From Stentor coeruleus (taxonomy: Eukaryota; Ciliophora; Heterotrichea; Heterotrichida; Stentoridae), in assembly GCA_001970955.1 (NCBI GenBank), contig MPUH01000715.1, positions 1 to 38,535 on the forward strand: DNA of 38,535 nt, written 5' to 3'. Position 1 is the stretch's first letter. Each line of letters opens with the position of its first letter. Position numbers and translations under genes: made by a program. Shown here in pieces: positions 1 to 9,271 of the stretch. A model generated the notes under the pieces. It did no database searches. It was not told the origin of the DNA and saw nothing but the letters and a program-made list of their open reading frames with translations.

Positions 1-31
1 CAGTTCTCGTTAATAAAAGTTCATTATCTAA

Positions 32-403
32 TAAATTTCCAAATGTTTATCTAGCTCAATATCATCTTCATCAAAGCTAAAAAAAATTTCAAGAATCTCA
101 TATAGTACAATAAAAGATAGTGAATTAGACGAGTTTCTTAAAGCCAAAAAACTTGTACAAAGCGAAATAGCAAAAATCAAATTCAAAGTCAATCTTCGAT
201 CTTCAATCAAGCTCAGTACCAAGAACATCTGGGAATATAAACCGGATTGGAGTGCAGGTAAAGCTTAATTTGAATATAAAAAGCTGGATTTTACAAAATC
301 TAAACCTGAGGTTGTTAAGAAGAATTCTTTACAGAGTAATAGAGTTGGATTATTAGGAGGCTTTAGTGGAAGACTATTGTGGTTAGACTTGATAGCAATA
401 TGA
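32..403 (+). pseudogene. Decayed gene fragment, family unrecognised
   Basis: This frame stays open for 124 codons apart from one TAA at 266-268, then meets TGA at 401-403. In DNA this AT-rich about ten stops would be expected by chance. The translation is rich in Lys, Ser and Leu and looks protein-like (for example LDEFLKAKKLVQSEIAKIKF and WEYKPDWSAGKA before the TAA). There is no ATG start, and the later part seems to continue in other frames up to about 650. No 15- or 16-nt GT...AG intron can remove the TAA. I read it as a degenerating gene. The minus-strand frame at 28-228 is its shadow. A 3' exon of an unusual gene cannot be excluded. Confidence 0.4.
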
Positions 404-869
404 AAATTGATGTTTCTTCAAGGAGTAATGTATCTGCAACAAAGAAGCAAATAATATTTTTAGTATTGAACAGGTTAAGAAGCAGGCTCCAGATATTTTA
501 CCTAAAAAAGAAGCTGAGTTGTGAGGAGATACTGGGAAGCATAGGACGTTTATATGTAAACAACAAAACAAAATGCTTTCGCGAAAATTTATTGTGGAAA
601 TGGCATTTATGTGCTGGAAGAATGTTTGATTTCATAGCAGACTAAGTAAATTTTGGTAACTTCATGTTATTTTGCATGCTAAGTGACATTATAATAGAGC
701 GGTTTAAAGATTTAATAAATAGAAATTCTTTTGCATAAAAATCCTTACATATTTTTTATACCAATACTAAAAGCCCAATATTTCAGGCTCAATTTTTACA
801 TCAAAAAATAACCACCCAACCAGAAATTTATAATTACTTCTATAAAAAATCACTGAAATATTCGACTTT
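404..869. other. Spacer downstream of the PUF gene
   Basis: No supportable gene. An 88-codon + frame (379-645) begins with GTG and may hold further frameshifted remains of the relic at 32-403. From about 660 on the DNA is AT-rich with no recognisable feature. Confidence 0.4.
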
Positions 870-2126
870 CTAGGACATATTAACTGAATTATTTTTTTTT
901 ATTTTCTCAATTGCATTAAGCACATACCTACCAAACTTAAAAGGCCTTAATGCCTGAGCTATTTCCTGTACTTTCTTCATCAACAAAGCCTGTCTTTCTC
1001 CTTTAGCCGATTCAATCGCCCTTTGTATTACAAAATTAGAAAACTTATCAGTAGCCATTTCCTGTAAAACTTTTTGATCAAAAAGCTCTGCATATATTGC
1101 TTCTAGATTACTAGGGCTTCCTTTTCTTAAGCATTTTTCTATAACATTACTATATAAACCTTACCTCGCAATTTTATTTTTGCTAAGCTCACATATTCTT
1201 CCATAAAAAGATTTTATTAAGTCATTTTTATCCTGTTCAGTTCCTTTTTCTAATATATGCTGAATAACATAATTCCCAAAATTTGCCTTACTAAGTTGTA
1301 TAGAATTCATTATAGTAGTGGAGAAAATAGGCTCCCAGTGCTCTTTTGGGACACTTTCAATAATCCTTTGAATAACCCGACAACCAAAAGCATGATCAAT
1401 CCAATAAATAGCCCGTCCTTTTATGCAGTCTATTATAAAGTCCACAAAATTATAAGGAAGTTTTTCAATGCACTTCTGTATAACATGGTTTGAATATTCG
1501 TTTTCCAAGCATCCTTCTAAATTGTTTTTAAACTCCAAAACAATAGCTCTTTTTTGCTCATAATCAATACACTCCAAGAGCTTTTGGAGGACACGGCAAG
1601 CATACATCTGCATTGAATACTCAACAACTCGTCCAATAAATAGCTCTGCCATAGCTTTACGATGATCTTTTGTCCCAACTTCTATGATTTTCTGTAAGAC
1701 AAAGTTTCCGAATATATCGTTAACAAGGGTTTTAAATGCTTTTGATGCTTCTTCAAAGACTGCTTGTTTCTGATCTGCAGTATAAGTGTCAAGTTTTTGT
1801 TGTAAAAGTCGTGACCCGTTTTGCTCTTTGGCCATTTCAGCTATTTTTCCTGAGTATTCGCATGTAAAGATTTTCATTTCAGCTTCAACATGCAAAATCT
1901 CTTGTGGAACTGTTTGTATAGAAGGCGAGTTCTCGAATAAATCATGCTCTTCATCAAGCCAAGTCGTTGTCATTATCTCAGGATCTGACCTCCGGCGTCT
2001 ATGAATTTTACTTAATTCATCTTTGTTTAATAGAACCCTGCGCTTGTTGAGGATAAAGCGAAGTTGCTCTTCTTCAGCCTCTCCATCTTCAGCTAAGATA
2101 TTCCCAATAAGCGGCCTTTTGTTCAT
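870..2126 (-). CDS. Pumilio/PUF-family RNA-binding protein (2 exons)
   Basis: Exons are 1165-2126 and 870-1149, joined across a 15-nt intron at 1150-1164; together they encode 413 aa ending in TAG. An N-terminal region of roughly 100 residues is followed by eight PUF repeats. The base-reading triads in order are S-R/Q (GSRLLQ), N-F/Q, C-R/Q, N-H/Q, C-R/Q, N-Y/Q, S-N/E and N-F/Q, then a terminal half repeat (KFGRYVLNAIEK). By the established PUF code these match the human Pumilio set position by position, so a UGUAUAUA-type 3'-UTR element is the predicted target. Family role: mRNA repression or decay in the cytoplasm. Repeat 7 exists only after splicing; the intron cuts its Ser codon (AG|T). 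Without splicing the protein would end after 321 aa with six repeats. The ATG at 2124-2126 is the first in frame. Confidence 0.93.
1150..1164 (-). other. 15-nt spliceosomal intron (PUF gene)
   Basis: GTAAGGTTTATATAG on the coding strand. Removal restores the PUF frame through repeats 7 and 8. Unspliced, the second to fourth bases read TAA in frame. Confidence 0.93.
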
Positions 2127-2704
2127 TATTATAAAGGATAGTGATTATTAAATATAGGAAATATAAAGATGAAAAAAAGAGCTGTGAAGATTGCTAGGAA
2201 TTTAAGAAGGCGTAAATTTTTTTAAGCTTTTTATGTAAGAATTCTGTATAAGGAAGTGGATGAAGGGAAAATATTGGAGGCATGGAAAAATTTTATTCAT
2301 TTAATATTATGAATTAAGCTTGGATTTAAATGTATTTATAAATAAAAGATGAGAAACTTTGAATATATATAAGTTAGTAGAATAATGAGAAATGCATGAA
2401 TTGGGTTTTAGAAAATTGTATATATTATTAAAATAACTAGGGTAGGATTGAAAAAAAAAGAGCTTATATTAGAGGAAAAAAATGGTTATTTTAATATTAT
2501 AACATTATGCTATGCTTTTCAATATTAACAATATTAGACTTAACTATTCGAATAATGCTTATAAAGGATAAATATACCTAATAAACTATATAAAATTTTA
2601 GTGATTTACTATAAACCAACACAAAAAATATTTTTCTCTACTAATTTTAAAGTAGCCTAATTCTTTCACAATAAAACTTTTGAAAAGACGCATTTATTTA
2701 GAGC
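2127..2704. other. Spacer upstream of the PUF gene
   Basis: AT-rich with no gene seen. The first ~350 nt have many G and few C on the + strand, so they are C-rich on the PUF coding strand; the bias weakens beyond about 2480. The PUF promoter should lie here, but no defined element is recognisable. Confidence 0.4.
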
Positions 2705-3238
2705 TTATAATTTACAAAAAGACTCCTGAAACTGTTTAAATTTTCCCATTTCCAACTTTTCGTCATCTAGTTCCATGTAATTAATATCGATAGTCTCCCT
2801 TAACCTAAACCTCTCCTTCTTCAAAGCTTTAACATTTTTTTAGCACTTCATCAATTCCTTCCTAACAGCTCTAAGCATTTCTCTATGCTTGCATAATAAT
2901 GATCTAGTGACTCTGTAAAGCTTTCAAATTTCTTAGACTGGGTAACCAAACCAACAAATCCTTCTTTTTCTGGCTTTGCTCTTGCAGCCTAACTTTCATC
3001 GCATCCTCTTTATGTTTCCCACAAGCTTTAATAAGCTCTGCTTTATTTTTTATTTATCTTTACTGCATATCATTTTGTTGTCTTCAAAACTTATAATTTC
3101 TTCAGTGATCATTTACTCAAATTCTATTGACTTGTCTTTGCAATTAACGATTTTTTTCTCTAGATTCAATTTCCCATTTTCACTATATAAATCGCATTTA
3201 ATTATAATATTCCCTAGCGCTAAGTCTAAAGCTTGATT
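2705..3238 (-). pseudogene. Frameshifted relic of a coiled-coil-like gene, cut by an assembly gap
   Basis: Several protein-like stretches in different frames follow each other on the minus strand. Near the gap: DLALGNIIIKCDLYSENGKL, interrupted further on by TAA. Then KAELIKACGKHKEDAMKV, then FVGLVTQSKKFESFTESLDH, then KALKKERFRLRETIDINYME running to a TAA at 2705-2707. At least three frame changes and several in-frame stops separate the pieces, and no tiny intron explains them. Composition (Lys, Glu, Leu) suggests a helical or coiled-coil protein; the family is unknown. The 5' part is lost at the N at 3240. Sequencing errors near the gap could account for some lesions but not all. Confidence 0.5.
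3164..3227. repeat. 64-nt exact direct repeat, copy 1
   Basis: Identical to 3241-3304. The two copies are separated by 12 nt and a single N at 3240, the pattern of an unmerged scaffold join. Confidence 0.9.
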
Positions 3239-3239
3239 T

Positions 3240-3240
3240 N
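3240..3240. other. Assembly gap (single N)
   Basis: The only ambiguous base in the window. It lies just before the second copy of a 64-nt duplication, so continuity of sequence across this point should not be assumed. Confidence 0.9.
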
Positions 3241-3304
3241 ATTCAATTTCCCATTTTCACTATATAAATCGCATTTAATTATAATATTCCCTAGCGCTAA
3301 GTCT
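3241..3304. repeat. 64-nt exact direct repeat, copy 2
   Basis: Second copy of 3164-3227, starting right after the N. Flanks differ (AAAGCTTG after copy 1, CAGGAAGC after copy 2). Confidence 0.9.
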
Positions 3305-3558
3305 CAGGAAGCGTTAAAAATAGGATATCAACCTAAAAAGGAAATTGATCATGAAGATCCTACTATAAGTGTTGATATACAATTGAAAAATCTAATATCT
3401 CCTTATTGACTAAACCTAAAGAAGATGAAAGCATAAATATAGAAACAAAAGATAAGGTTGAAAAAATTATCAAAGAAGAAATAACTCTTGAGGAAATTTT
3501 TTCAATGAATTGAGTTGCTATAGAAAAAATTAATGAGGAAATCGAAGGAGGACTATAA
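3304..3558 (+). pseudogene. Frameshifted Glu/Lys-rich gene relic
   Basis: Reads QEALKIGYQPKKEIDHEDPT and on to about 3390, then needs a frame change to continue as LLTKPKEDESINIETKDKVE through to a TAA at 3556-3558. One in-frame TGA lies near the end (after FSMN). The stretch is acidic and lysine-rich with no recognised domain. It sits just right of the scaffold join and runs opposite to the relic on the left, so whether the two belong together is unknown. Confidence 0.4.
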
Positions 3559-3595
3559 TTTTTTCTTTTATTACTCCATAGCCTATAAATTTTAA

Positions 3596-5674
3596 TTAAC
3601 TACTAGCAGCTTTGCGGACATTATGAATGTCAGAGAGCCATGTTGGTTTTTCATAAACACCTTGCTCATTTTCTACTGCTTCAACCAGTCTATTATAAGC
3701 CTGGCCATCAGCATATCCATAGACTGAGCCGATATAGTTATCACAAGAAGCCAATGCATCTATCATTGGCACTATCCAGTTTCCTATTTCATTACACAAT
3801 TCAATATGCCTATCTCTTAATAAAGCATAACTTTCAACTTTGCATCCTAATTCAATATAAACCCTCTGCCTTCTTTCCCAGCAATCAATCACATAAAGCT
3901 CAGGAATTTTCATAATAACACCAGCCAAGACAGGATCATTATTTGCTATATTCTTGCACATGGAGACCATTTCTTGGTAGTACAAAAATTCTCCAAAAAC
4001 TGAAGCAAGAGTTTGGGCATAAGATGTTTGCGTGTTATTCCATACATCAGTAGTATTATCGTACTTCTGAATGTTTTCTTGAAGCTTTTGCATAGTTTGT
4101 TTTGCCGTACTATTGATATATGAATGATATACCTTAATTACATTTTCTACAGTCAAATCTTTTATAGAATTGATTGGCCAGGTTGAGATTTCATAGTCTA
4201 GTCTAACGAATTGAAGTGTAGTTGAAGTATTTTTAGCGCCTTTAAGCAACCTTTGGATTTGCTTTAATATATACTTACTTGTCTGTTGCACTAGAACTGT
4301 ATTATCACCCTCCCATGTCATGAGAACGTCAGCTGTTCCACGAAGACGTGCTAGACCAGAGTGAATAGAGTATCCATGGCCACCTGTACTTTCTCTACAT
4401 TCTTGGATACCATTGAAAGCGTATGTGCTTGCAAGAGCTTTAAATACACTTAAAATTGCGTGAAGTTCATTGAGCTCTTCACATTCTGGGTCTTTATAAA
4501 ACAAGCTTGAATGGGCACTGAGGTAATTTTGAAGATAATGGATGCCTGACCTTATTGCGAACATTCTACAAAAATGAGGAATAAGTCGGGTTCTATGAGT
4601 TTGATAGTCAAGAATACTTTTTTCAGGCTCGCTGAATTGTTTTCTTATAGCTGCGAATCTTAAAGCAATAGTCATTGCATTTCTAAGACTGATTTCTGAT
4701 GCAAAAGATACAGCAAAGCGACCTCTTAGTAGACCTGCTAGCATTATCCCTAAGCGTTTCTGCTTGTTTTTTATTGGGCTCTTGTATTTCCCTTCATTAG
4801 TAATCGAAGAGTATTTGTCCAATAAGCAATCATAAGGAACTCTATAGTTATTGAAAATAAGAAACCCATTATCAATACCATTTAGCTCATTTTTCTCTCC
4901 ACAGTCACCTAATACCACTCCTTTGCAAGCTTCATGAGTATCAAAATCTCTTATTGGCACAAGAAAAACGTGAACACCTTTATTATCTCCATCAATTATC
5001 AGCTGAGCCCAAACTACAGACATATTTGCAGTTTTCCCTACTGCCCCAATCCACCATTTAGCTGAAGTTTTTGTAGGCGAATTTATAATGAATTCTTTTG
5101 TATTTTTATCGTAAGTAGCTGTAACTTCAAGTCCTGCAACATTTGAGCCATGTCCTAACTCAGTCATGGCAAATGACCCATAGTCTAGAAGTTTATAAGC
5201 TCTGTCAATACGAGCTCTATGCTTTGCAGTGCCTAAATTTTGGATTGTATCAATATATAAACTCATATGAACAGTACAGCGTGTTCCAGAAGCAATATCA
5301 AATTCGCACAACACTTGTAATATATTTAATTTTTTTGTAGGGTCCTGTAAATCTTCCTCATAAGTGAGAGGAGTCTTAGTATAAATCTCACCAACTATTC
5401 TATAAATCTGTTGATGTTTATCTTCTCTAGATCCGAATGTATAAGCTGTATGGTTTATTAAAGGACTATTTTTAGATGATTCTCGCAACATCCTTATAAG
5501 CTTGTGGTGGCTACCCATGTAGATAGCAAACAAGCTATCCTTATTGAAACTAGGAGTTCTTTGCCTATACTTTTCCAAAGTGTCATCAAAGGGCATTGTA
5601 GGGAACTTAGATGACAAATGATTTTTAACCACATCTAATCTTCTTGTGTTCGACGTCATTTTTATATACGTCAT
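3596..5674 (-). CDS. Peroxisomal acyl-CoA oxidase (ACOX)
   Basis: 692 aa, the normal length for the family, uninterrupted, ending in TAA. It would catalyse the first, FAD-dependent, H2O2-producing step of peroxisomal beta-oxidation. Visible landmarks: the N-terminal acyl-CoA oxidase domain, a FAD-site stretch (TELGHGSN), the STGGHGYS motif, and TWEGDNTV, whose Glu is the expected catalytic base. There is no SKL-type C-terminus (it ends KAASS). Instead the N-terminus carries RLDVVKNHL at about residues 12-20, an exact match to the PTS2 signal (R-L-x5-H-L). Two in-frame ATGs (5672-5674 and 5657-5659) both keep the signal near the start; the second gives a more usual length before it. The gene is divergent from the armadillo-like gene, with 123 bp between their starts. 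Confidence 0.95.
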   Translation of the reverse strand: MTYIKMTSNTRRLDVVKNHLSSKFPTMPFDDTLEKYRQRTPSFNKDSLFAIYMGSHHKLIRMLRESSKNSPLINHTAYTFGSREDKHQQIYRIVGEIYTKTPLTYEEDLQDPTKKLNILQVLCEFDIASGTRCTVHMSLYIDTIQNLGTAKHRARIDRAYKLLDYGSFAMTELGHGSNVAGLEVTATYDKNTKEFIINSPTKTSAKWWIGAVGKTANMSVVWAQLIIDGDNKGVHVFLVPIRDFDTHEACKGVVLGDCGEKNELNGIDNGFLIFNNYRVPYDCLLDKYSSITNEGKYKSPIKNKQKRLGIMLAGLLRGRFAVSFASEISLRNAMTIALRFAAIRKQFSEPEKSILDYQTHRTRLIPHFCRMFAIRSGIHYLQNYLSAHSSLFYKDPECEELNELHAILSVFKALASTYAFNGIQECRESTGGHGYSIHSGLARLRGTADVLMTWEGDNTVLVQQTSKYILKQIQRLLKGAKNTSTTLQFVRLDYEISTWPINSIKDLTVENVIKVYHSYINSTAKQTMQKLQENIQKYDNTTDVWNNTQTSYAQTLASVFGEFLYYQEMVSMCKNIANNDPVLAGVIMKIPELYVIDCWERRQRVYIELGCKVESYALLRDRHIELCNEIGNWIVPMIDALASCDNYIGSVYGYADGQAYNRLVEAVENEQGVYEKPTWLSDIHNVRKAASS

Positions 5675-5797
5675 TTATGATTAATCCAAAAATCCTATGG
5701 AAAATGTAATACACTATACTTGCGCTAAGCATTGTATACCAAAGACTAGTGAATTATCCTGCTAAAATTGATTTCTTATCTAAAGTTATATAAAACT

Positions 5798-6658
5798 ATG
5801 GGTTGCTGCCAAAATAGGTCTGAACTTTTCACTGCAGAGACAAAAAGCTTGAGAAAGCCAAGCTTTGACTACCAAACTGAAGACAGCAGCCATGAATTCC
5901 GCTCGATGATGGACACAACAATGATTGATTATCTCAAAATGTGTAGAGAAAAGCGTAATTGGGAAGTTATTTGCACTCTTATCTCAAACCAGCAAAGCGT
6001 TTTTGATATAAAACCCGTGCCTTCATGGACCTTTCGGCCAAAAACCATAGGATGTCTTGCCTTACAATATCTAGCAAGAGCATGTAAAAGGTTTCCACAA
6101 GAAACAAATCCTTTTCTAGCAGAAATCCTACCTGCACTAGTAGATATCATTCAAGAAGGTAAACAAGATAAAGTTGAGCAAGTCATGATTCTTTTTAGCC
6201 ATTTGACAATATCTGAAGAAAGAAATATTCGTAAGAATCTCGTTGAACTTTTGTTTTTCAATCAGGTTCTTCCGATGTTCTTAGAAGAAAAATTCGAATT
6301 CAGACAAATTTGTGCTGTAACTTGTGCAAGGATATATAAAAATTGTACTGAGAGACAGAGGAAGTTTATTGATGCTGATGGGATTACTAATCTAATGCAA
6401 GTTATTAGTATGGGACCACTTAGAGGTAGATTCTTTAGTGAATTAATTCAATGTGTTATTGATCTTATTTTGGTGAATTCTATATAGGATGAAAATAAAG
6501 AGCCTAATTTAGAGCATGTTGGATTTGTTATCACTTATATTGATTTGAATGTTGTGAATAATGTAGATATTTCAATGATGTCTGATGCTGTTAGAGATAA
6601 ATTCTTCAATTTAATTTCTCTTTTGCAATCTTACAAAGCTAATAATACAACCAATTAG
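5798..6658 (+). CDS. Armadillo/HEAT-like helical repeat protein, probably N-acylated (2 exons)
   Basis: Exons 5798-6472 and 6488-6658, 281 aa, stop TAG. The ATG at 5798 gives an N-terminus MGCCQN: Gly2 followed by two Cys is typical of N-myristoylated, palmitoylated membrane-attached proteins. The rest is alpha-helical with stretches like GCLALQYLARACKRF, PALVDIIQEG and NLVELLFFNQVLPMF, resembling armadillo/HEAT repeats. An upstream TTG in frame is not a credible start. The second exon is coherent (NKEPNLEHVGFVITYIDLN), which supports the intron. Partners are unknown. Fold: moderate confidence. Function: not assigned. Confidence 0.82.
6473..6487 (+). other. 15-nt intron (armadillo-like gene)
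   Basis: GTGAATTCTATATAG, between codons (phase 0). Its last three bases form an in-frame TAG if unspliced. Confidence 0.9.
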
Positions 6659-6920
6659 TTAAGTATATTATAGGTAATTTGTGTTATAGCCTTAATGATT
6701 TAGGAAAAGTTTTTTTTATATACTTTATAGTAACTTTAGTTATTGAAATAAAATAATAGAGATAATTATAAGTTTATTTATAAAATTACAGCTTTTTATA
6801 GCAAGTGTAGTAAGTATAGCTTTAAACATATAATAATTTTAAATTTTCTTATACTTTCATGTTTAGTTTATAAAAATTTTTTTTAAGAAAATGTTTACTA
6901 ATTAATCCTTAAAGTTTTTT

Positions 6921-7283
6921 TTAATAAATTACGCAGTATCTTGATCGATTATGTTTAGACAAGTTCGAAATTTTTATATTGTCCTTATGTTTTTTTGACG
7001 TTTCATTTTTTGAAAGATTTAGGCTTCGAGATCTTATTTCTGAATCTGAATATGATTCACTTTCTTCTCTATGGTGTTTTTCTGATTCAAGCATGTCAGT
7101 CATTGATTTAATTGACTTAAATTTTGGCTTTGGTCGATAAATTGGACTTAAAGAATTTGTATTAAAGAGCTGAGGACTTAAAAGAGGACTTTCAGAAACA
7201 CCAATTTCTTTTAATGGTGTTAATGAAATAAAATAATTAGGCCTTTCAGAATCATCTGAGTTTTGTCTCTTAAAGCATTTCAT
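6921..7283 (-). CDS. Small Ser-rich hypothetical protein
   Basis: 120 aa from a clear ATG, stop TAA. Hydrophilic, probably disordered, rich in Ser, Lys and Glu, with several Ser-Pro sites (SLSPIY, PLLSPQ) that could be phosphorylated. It ends RSRYCVIY, formally a C-a-a-X arrangement, though Tyr at X is unusual for prenylation. No family recognised. The long ATG-started frame and its biased, protein-like composition argue for a real gene. It is convergent with the armadillo-like gene, with an AT-rich spacer of about 260 nt between them. Confidence 0.5.
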   Translation of the reverse strand: MKCFKRQNSDDSERPNYFISLTPLKEIGVSESPLLSPQLFNTNSLSPIYRPKPKFKSIKSMTDMLESEKHHREESESYSDSEIRSRSLNLSKNETSKKHKDNIKISNLSKHNRSRYCVIY

Positions 7284-8375
7284 GGTTATATATTATAAAG
7301 TACTATGACTGGATTATGTAAAAGCGGAAAATTGTAAATATAAAATAATAGTAAGATAATCAAAAGCTAAAGCATTTAAGTTAATTGCAAAAAGCATTAA
7401 ATATTATTATAAATTGAAGCAAGTTTGTTTGAATGCCCTAAAATCTTGGTATATAAAAAAAACTGCTATAATATTATAATTTAAGTTAAGGGATTATAAG
7501 TCAGATATTAAATATTATAAAATTTTTGCAGATGAATTTGTATGAAATTTAAACAAAGTATGAAGAATTTTCAAAAATATTTTGAGTTTAGCAAGAAAAA
7601 TATATCAAATTTATAGTATATAAATGGTATATTTATTTGCTCTACTTCTCACTGGAGAATTATTTAAAGAATTGAGGCTGAAATAGACATAATACTTTTA
7701 GAAGCTATATCAGTACTTAAAGCTAGATTCTCTTTGAGAGGGAGGAACTTCTAACAATATCACCCATTCTGCTAAGCATTATTTGCACCTTTGGACTTAA
7801 TTATGGTTTCTAAAACACATGCAAGCTTCTATATTTCACTTACTCCAAATAGCATATTACACTAATTAATTTGATTCTTGCTACTCTATTATAATCAAAT
7901 TCGTTGAGTTTTCTTTAAAATTCAGAGGTAGTATCATTATAAGTTTAAACAACATATATACTTTTTGAATAGTTATGCTCACCCTTCTTATATTTCTTAG
8001 TAATTTCTTCCCTGCATAATATTAGAGCATTTAAGCTAAAAAAACATATTAAAGTTTATAAAATTCTAAGTAAACAGTTAAGTATTACTTGATTACTTTA
8101 ATTAGTTTTCAAAATATATATTTACCTGCGTCATATATAAAAAATTATTAAAGCATTTATTACGCATAATGATAGCACAATTAAAATAAACTAGGCTTAA
8201 AAAATAAAATAGTAGGTTTAATGACTATGATAAGGACAAAAAGTATAAAAAAACAAAATAACCGAATATGCATATAGGATGATAAGATAAACTACTAAAT
8301 TCAATACAATGAAAATCATAGCTTATTATAATTTATTTTTCAATACTAAAAGCCTATTAAATGAAAATCCATTTA
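7284..8375. other. 1.1-kb AT-rich spacer, possible faint relic
   Basis: No gene can be supported. On the minus strand about 7640-8060 reads in a protein-like way only if five in-frame TAA/TAG codons are ignored; this stop density is near that expected by chance, so it is not annotated as a pseudogene. Confidence 0.3.
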
Positions 8376-9095
8376 TTATCCTAGTTGATAGTGAGATTTA
8401 AATTTGCTAACCCAGTTATCTGAAACCTCAATGCTGGCATCAGAAAAATGAACTATTTCTATGCACTTTTTCTTGAGTTTTTCATCAGTAGGCTTTTCTG
8501 CTTTATAAAATTCAACTAGAATTGTGTCTATGTCAGTGAGGAACTTGTCCTTTTTGCCTTCTGTGTAAATTTGTTGTATATGCATTTCTCGGAAAAGGCA
8601 TTTTTTAATTTTATCTTTCCACTTTTCTATGCTGCTTGAAGAAACATTACTCTCGGTACCTTTATCAGATTTCCTAATTTCTTCTATTTTTTCTAAAGTG
8701 CTATAAGATTTTTTAGGAATTTTATATGGAAGGTCAGTTTGAGAAGCAACATGCATCCAATGTTTCTGTGGGAGTTCGCATGTCTGAGTGAATCTGTCAA
8801 AAGTATCATACGGGTATATAGTATTCTCTTTAGAGTTTGCTTCATCAGACAAGTATTTCCTAAGCATATCAATAATTAAATACTCAGATATTCCAAAATG
8901 TTTGGAAGCAGTTTTTGTGTTTTCCTTCATGCCCTTTTCTAGTATTATCTGACGAACTTTTGATATGAATTTCGGCTTTGCTAAAGCGAGGTTGATAATA
9001 GATTGCTTCAGTTCAGCTTCAGATAAATTCAAGTCTGTTGCTGCTTTAGGAAACCCCGCAAGGAGTGCATAAATCCCTATTTCCGTCATGTTCAT
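8376..9095 (-). CDS. Helix-turn-helix protein, possibly CENP-B/Tc5-like DNA-binding
   Basis: 239 aa, ATG start, TAA stop. Two N-terminal stretches look like helix-turn-helices: FPKAATDLNLSEAELKQSI and KTASKHFGISEYLIIDMLRK. The middle is polar with a Ser run. The C-terminus, KKKCIEIVHFSDASIEVSDN followed by WVSKFKSHYQLG, resembles the last helix of the CENP-B/Tc5-transposase HTH, whose consensus has Trp-x-x-[RK]-Phe-[KR]. No transposase catalytic domain or terminal repeats are present, so a domesticated DNA-binding or chromatin role is possible but inferred. It is divergent from the tRNA and the CFAP96-like gene. Confidence 0.65.
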   Translation of the reverse strand: MNMTEIGIYALLAGFPKAATDLNLSEAELKQSIINLALAKPKFISKVRQIILEKGMKENTKTASKHFGISEYLIIDMLRKYLSDEANSKENTIYPYDTFDRFTQTCELPQKHWMHVASQTDLPYKIPKKSYSTLEKIEEIRKSDKGTESNVSSSSIEKWKDKIKKCLFREMHIQQIYTEGKKDKFLTDIDTILVEFYKAEKPTDEKLKKKCIEIVHFSDASIEVSDNWVSKFKSHYQLG

Positions 9096-9191
9096 TATGA
9101 AAAAAATATTTCCTAAGCATATTTTGGGGGCCTAAATCTACTTACAACATAATCATTGTATATATACAAACACATTAAGATAACATCAGAA

Positions 9192-9264
9192 GCCCGTCTA
9201 GCTCAGATGGTAGAGCGCAAGGCTTTTAACCTTGTGGTCGTGGGTTCGAGCCCCACGGTGGGCG
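9192..9264 (+). tRNA. tRNA-Lys(UUU)
   Basis: 73 nt folding as a full cloverleaf. Acceptor GCCCGTC pairs with GGTGGGC with G discriminator; D-stem GCTC/GAGC; anticodon stem CAAGG/CCTTG with loop CTTTTAA (anticodon TTT); T-stem GTGGG/CCCAC with loop TTCGAGC. Internal Pol III boxes A (TAGCTCAGATGG) and B (GGTTCGAGCCC) are intact. No intron, no encoded CCA. The 71-aa frame overlapping it is not a gene. Confidence 0.97.
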
Positions 9265-9271
9265 TTTTTTT
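9265..9271 (+). terminator. RNA polymerase III terminator of the tRNA
   Basis: A run of seven T directly after the discriminator base, the standard Pol III stop. Confidence 0.85.

Noticed and set aside
7640..8060. Minus-strand stretch that would fit a UAR=Gln genetic code
   Set aside because: Stop density is near random and a frame change is needed. Confident genes in the window all end at TAA or TAG, so UAR is not reassigned.
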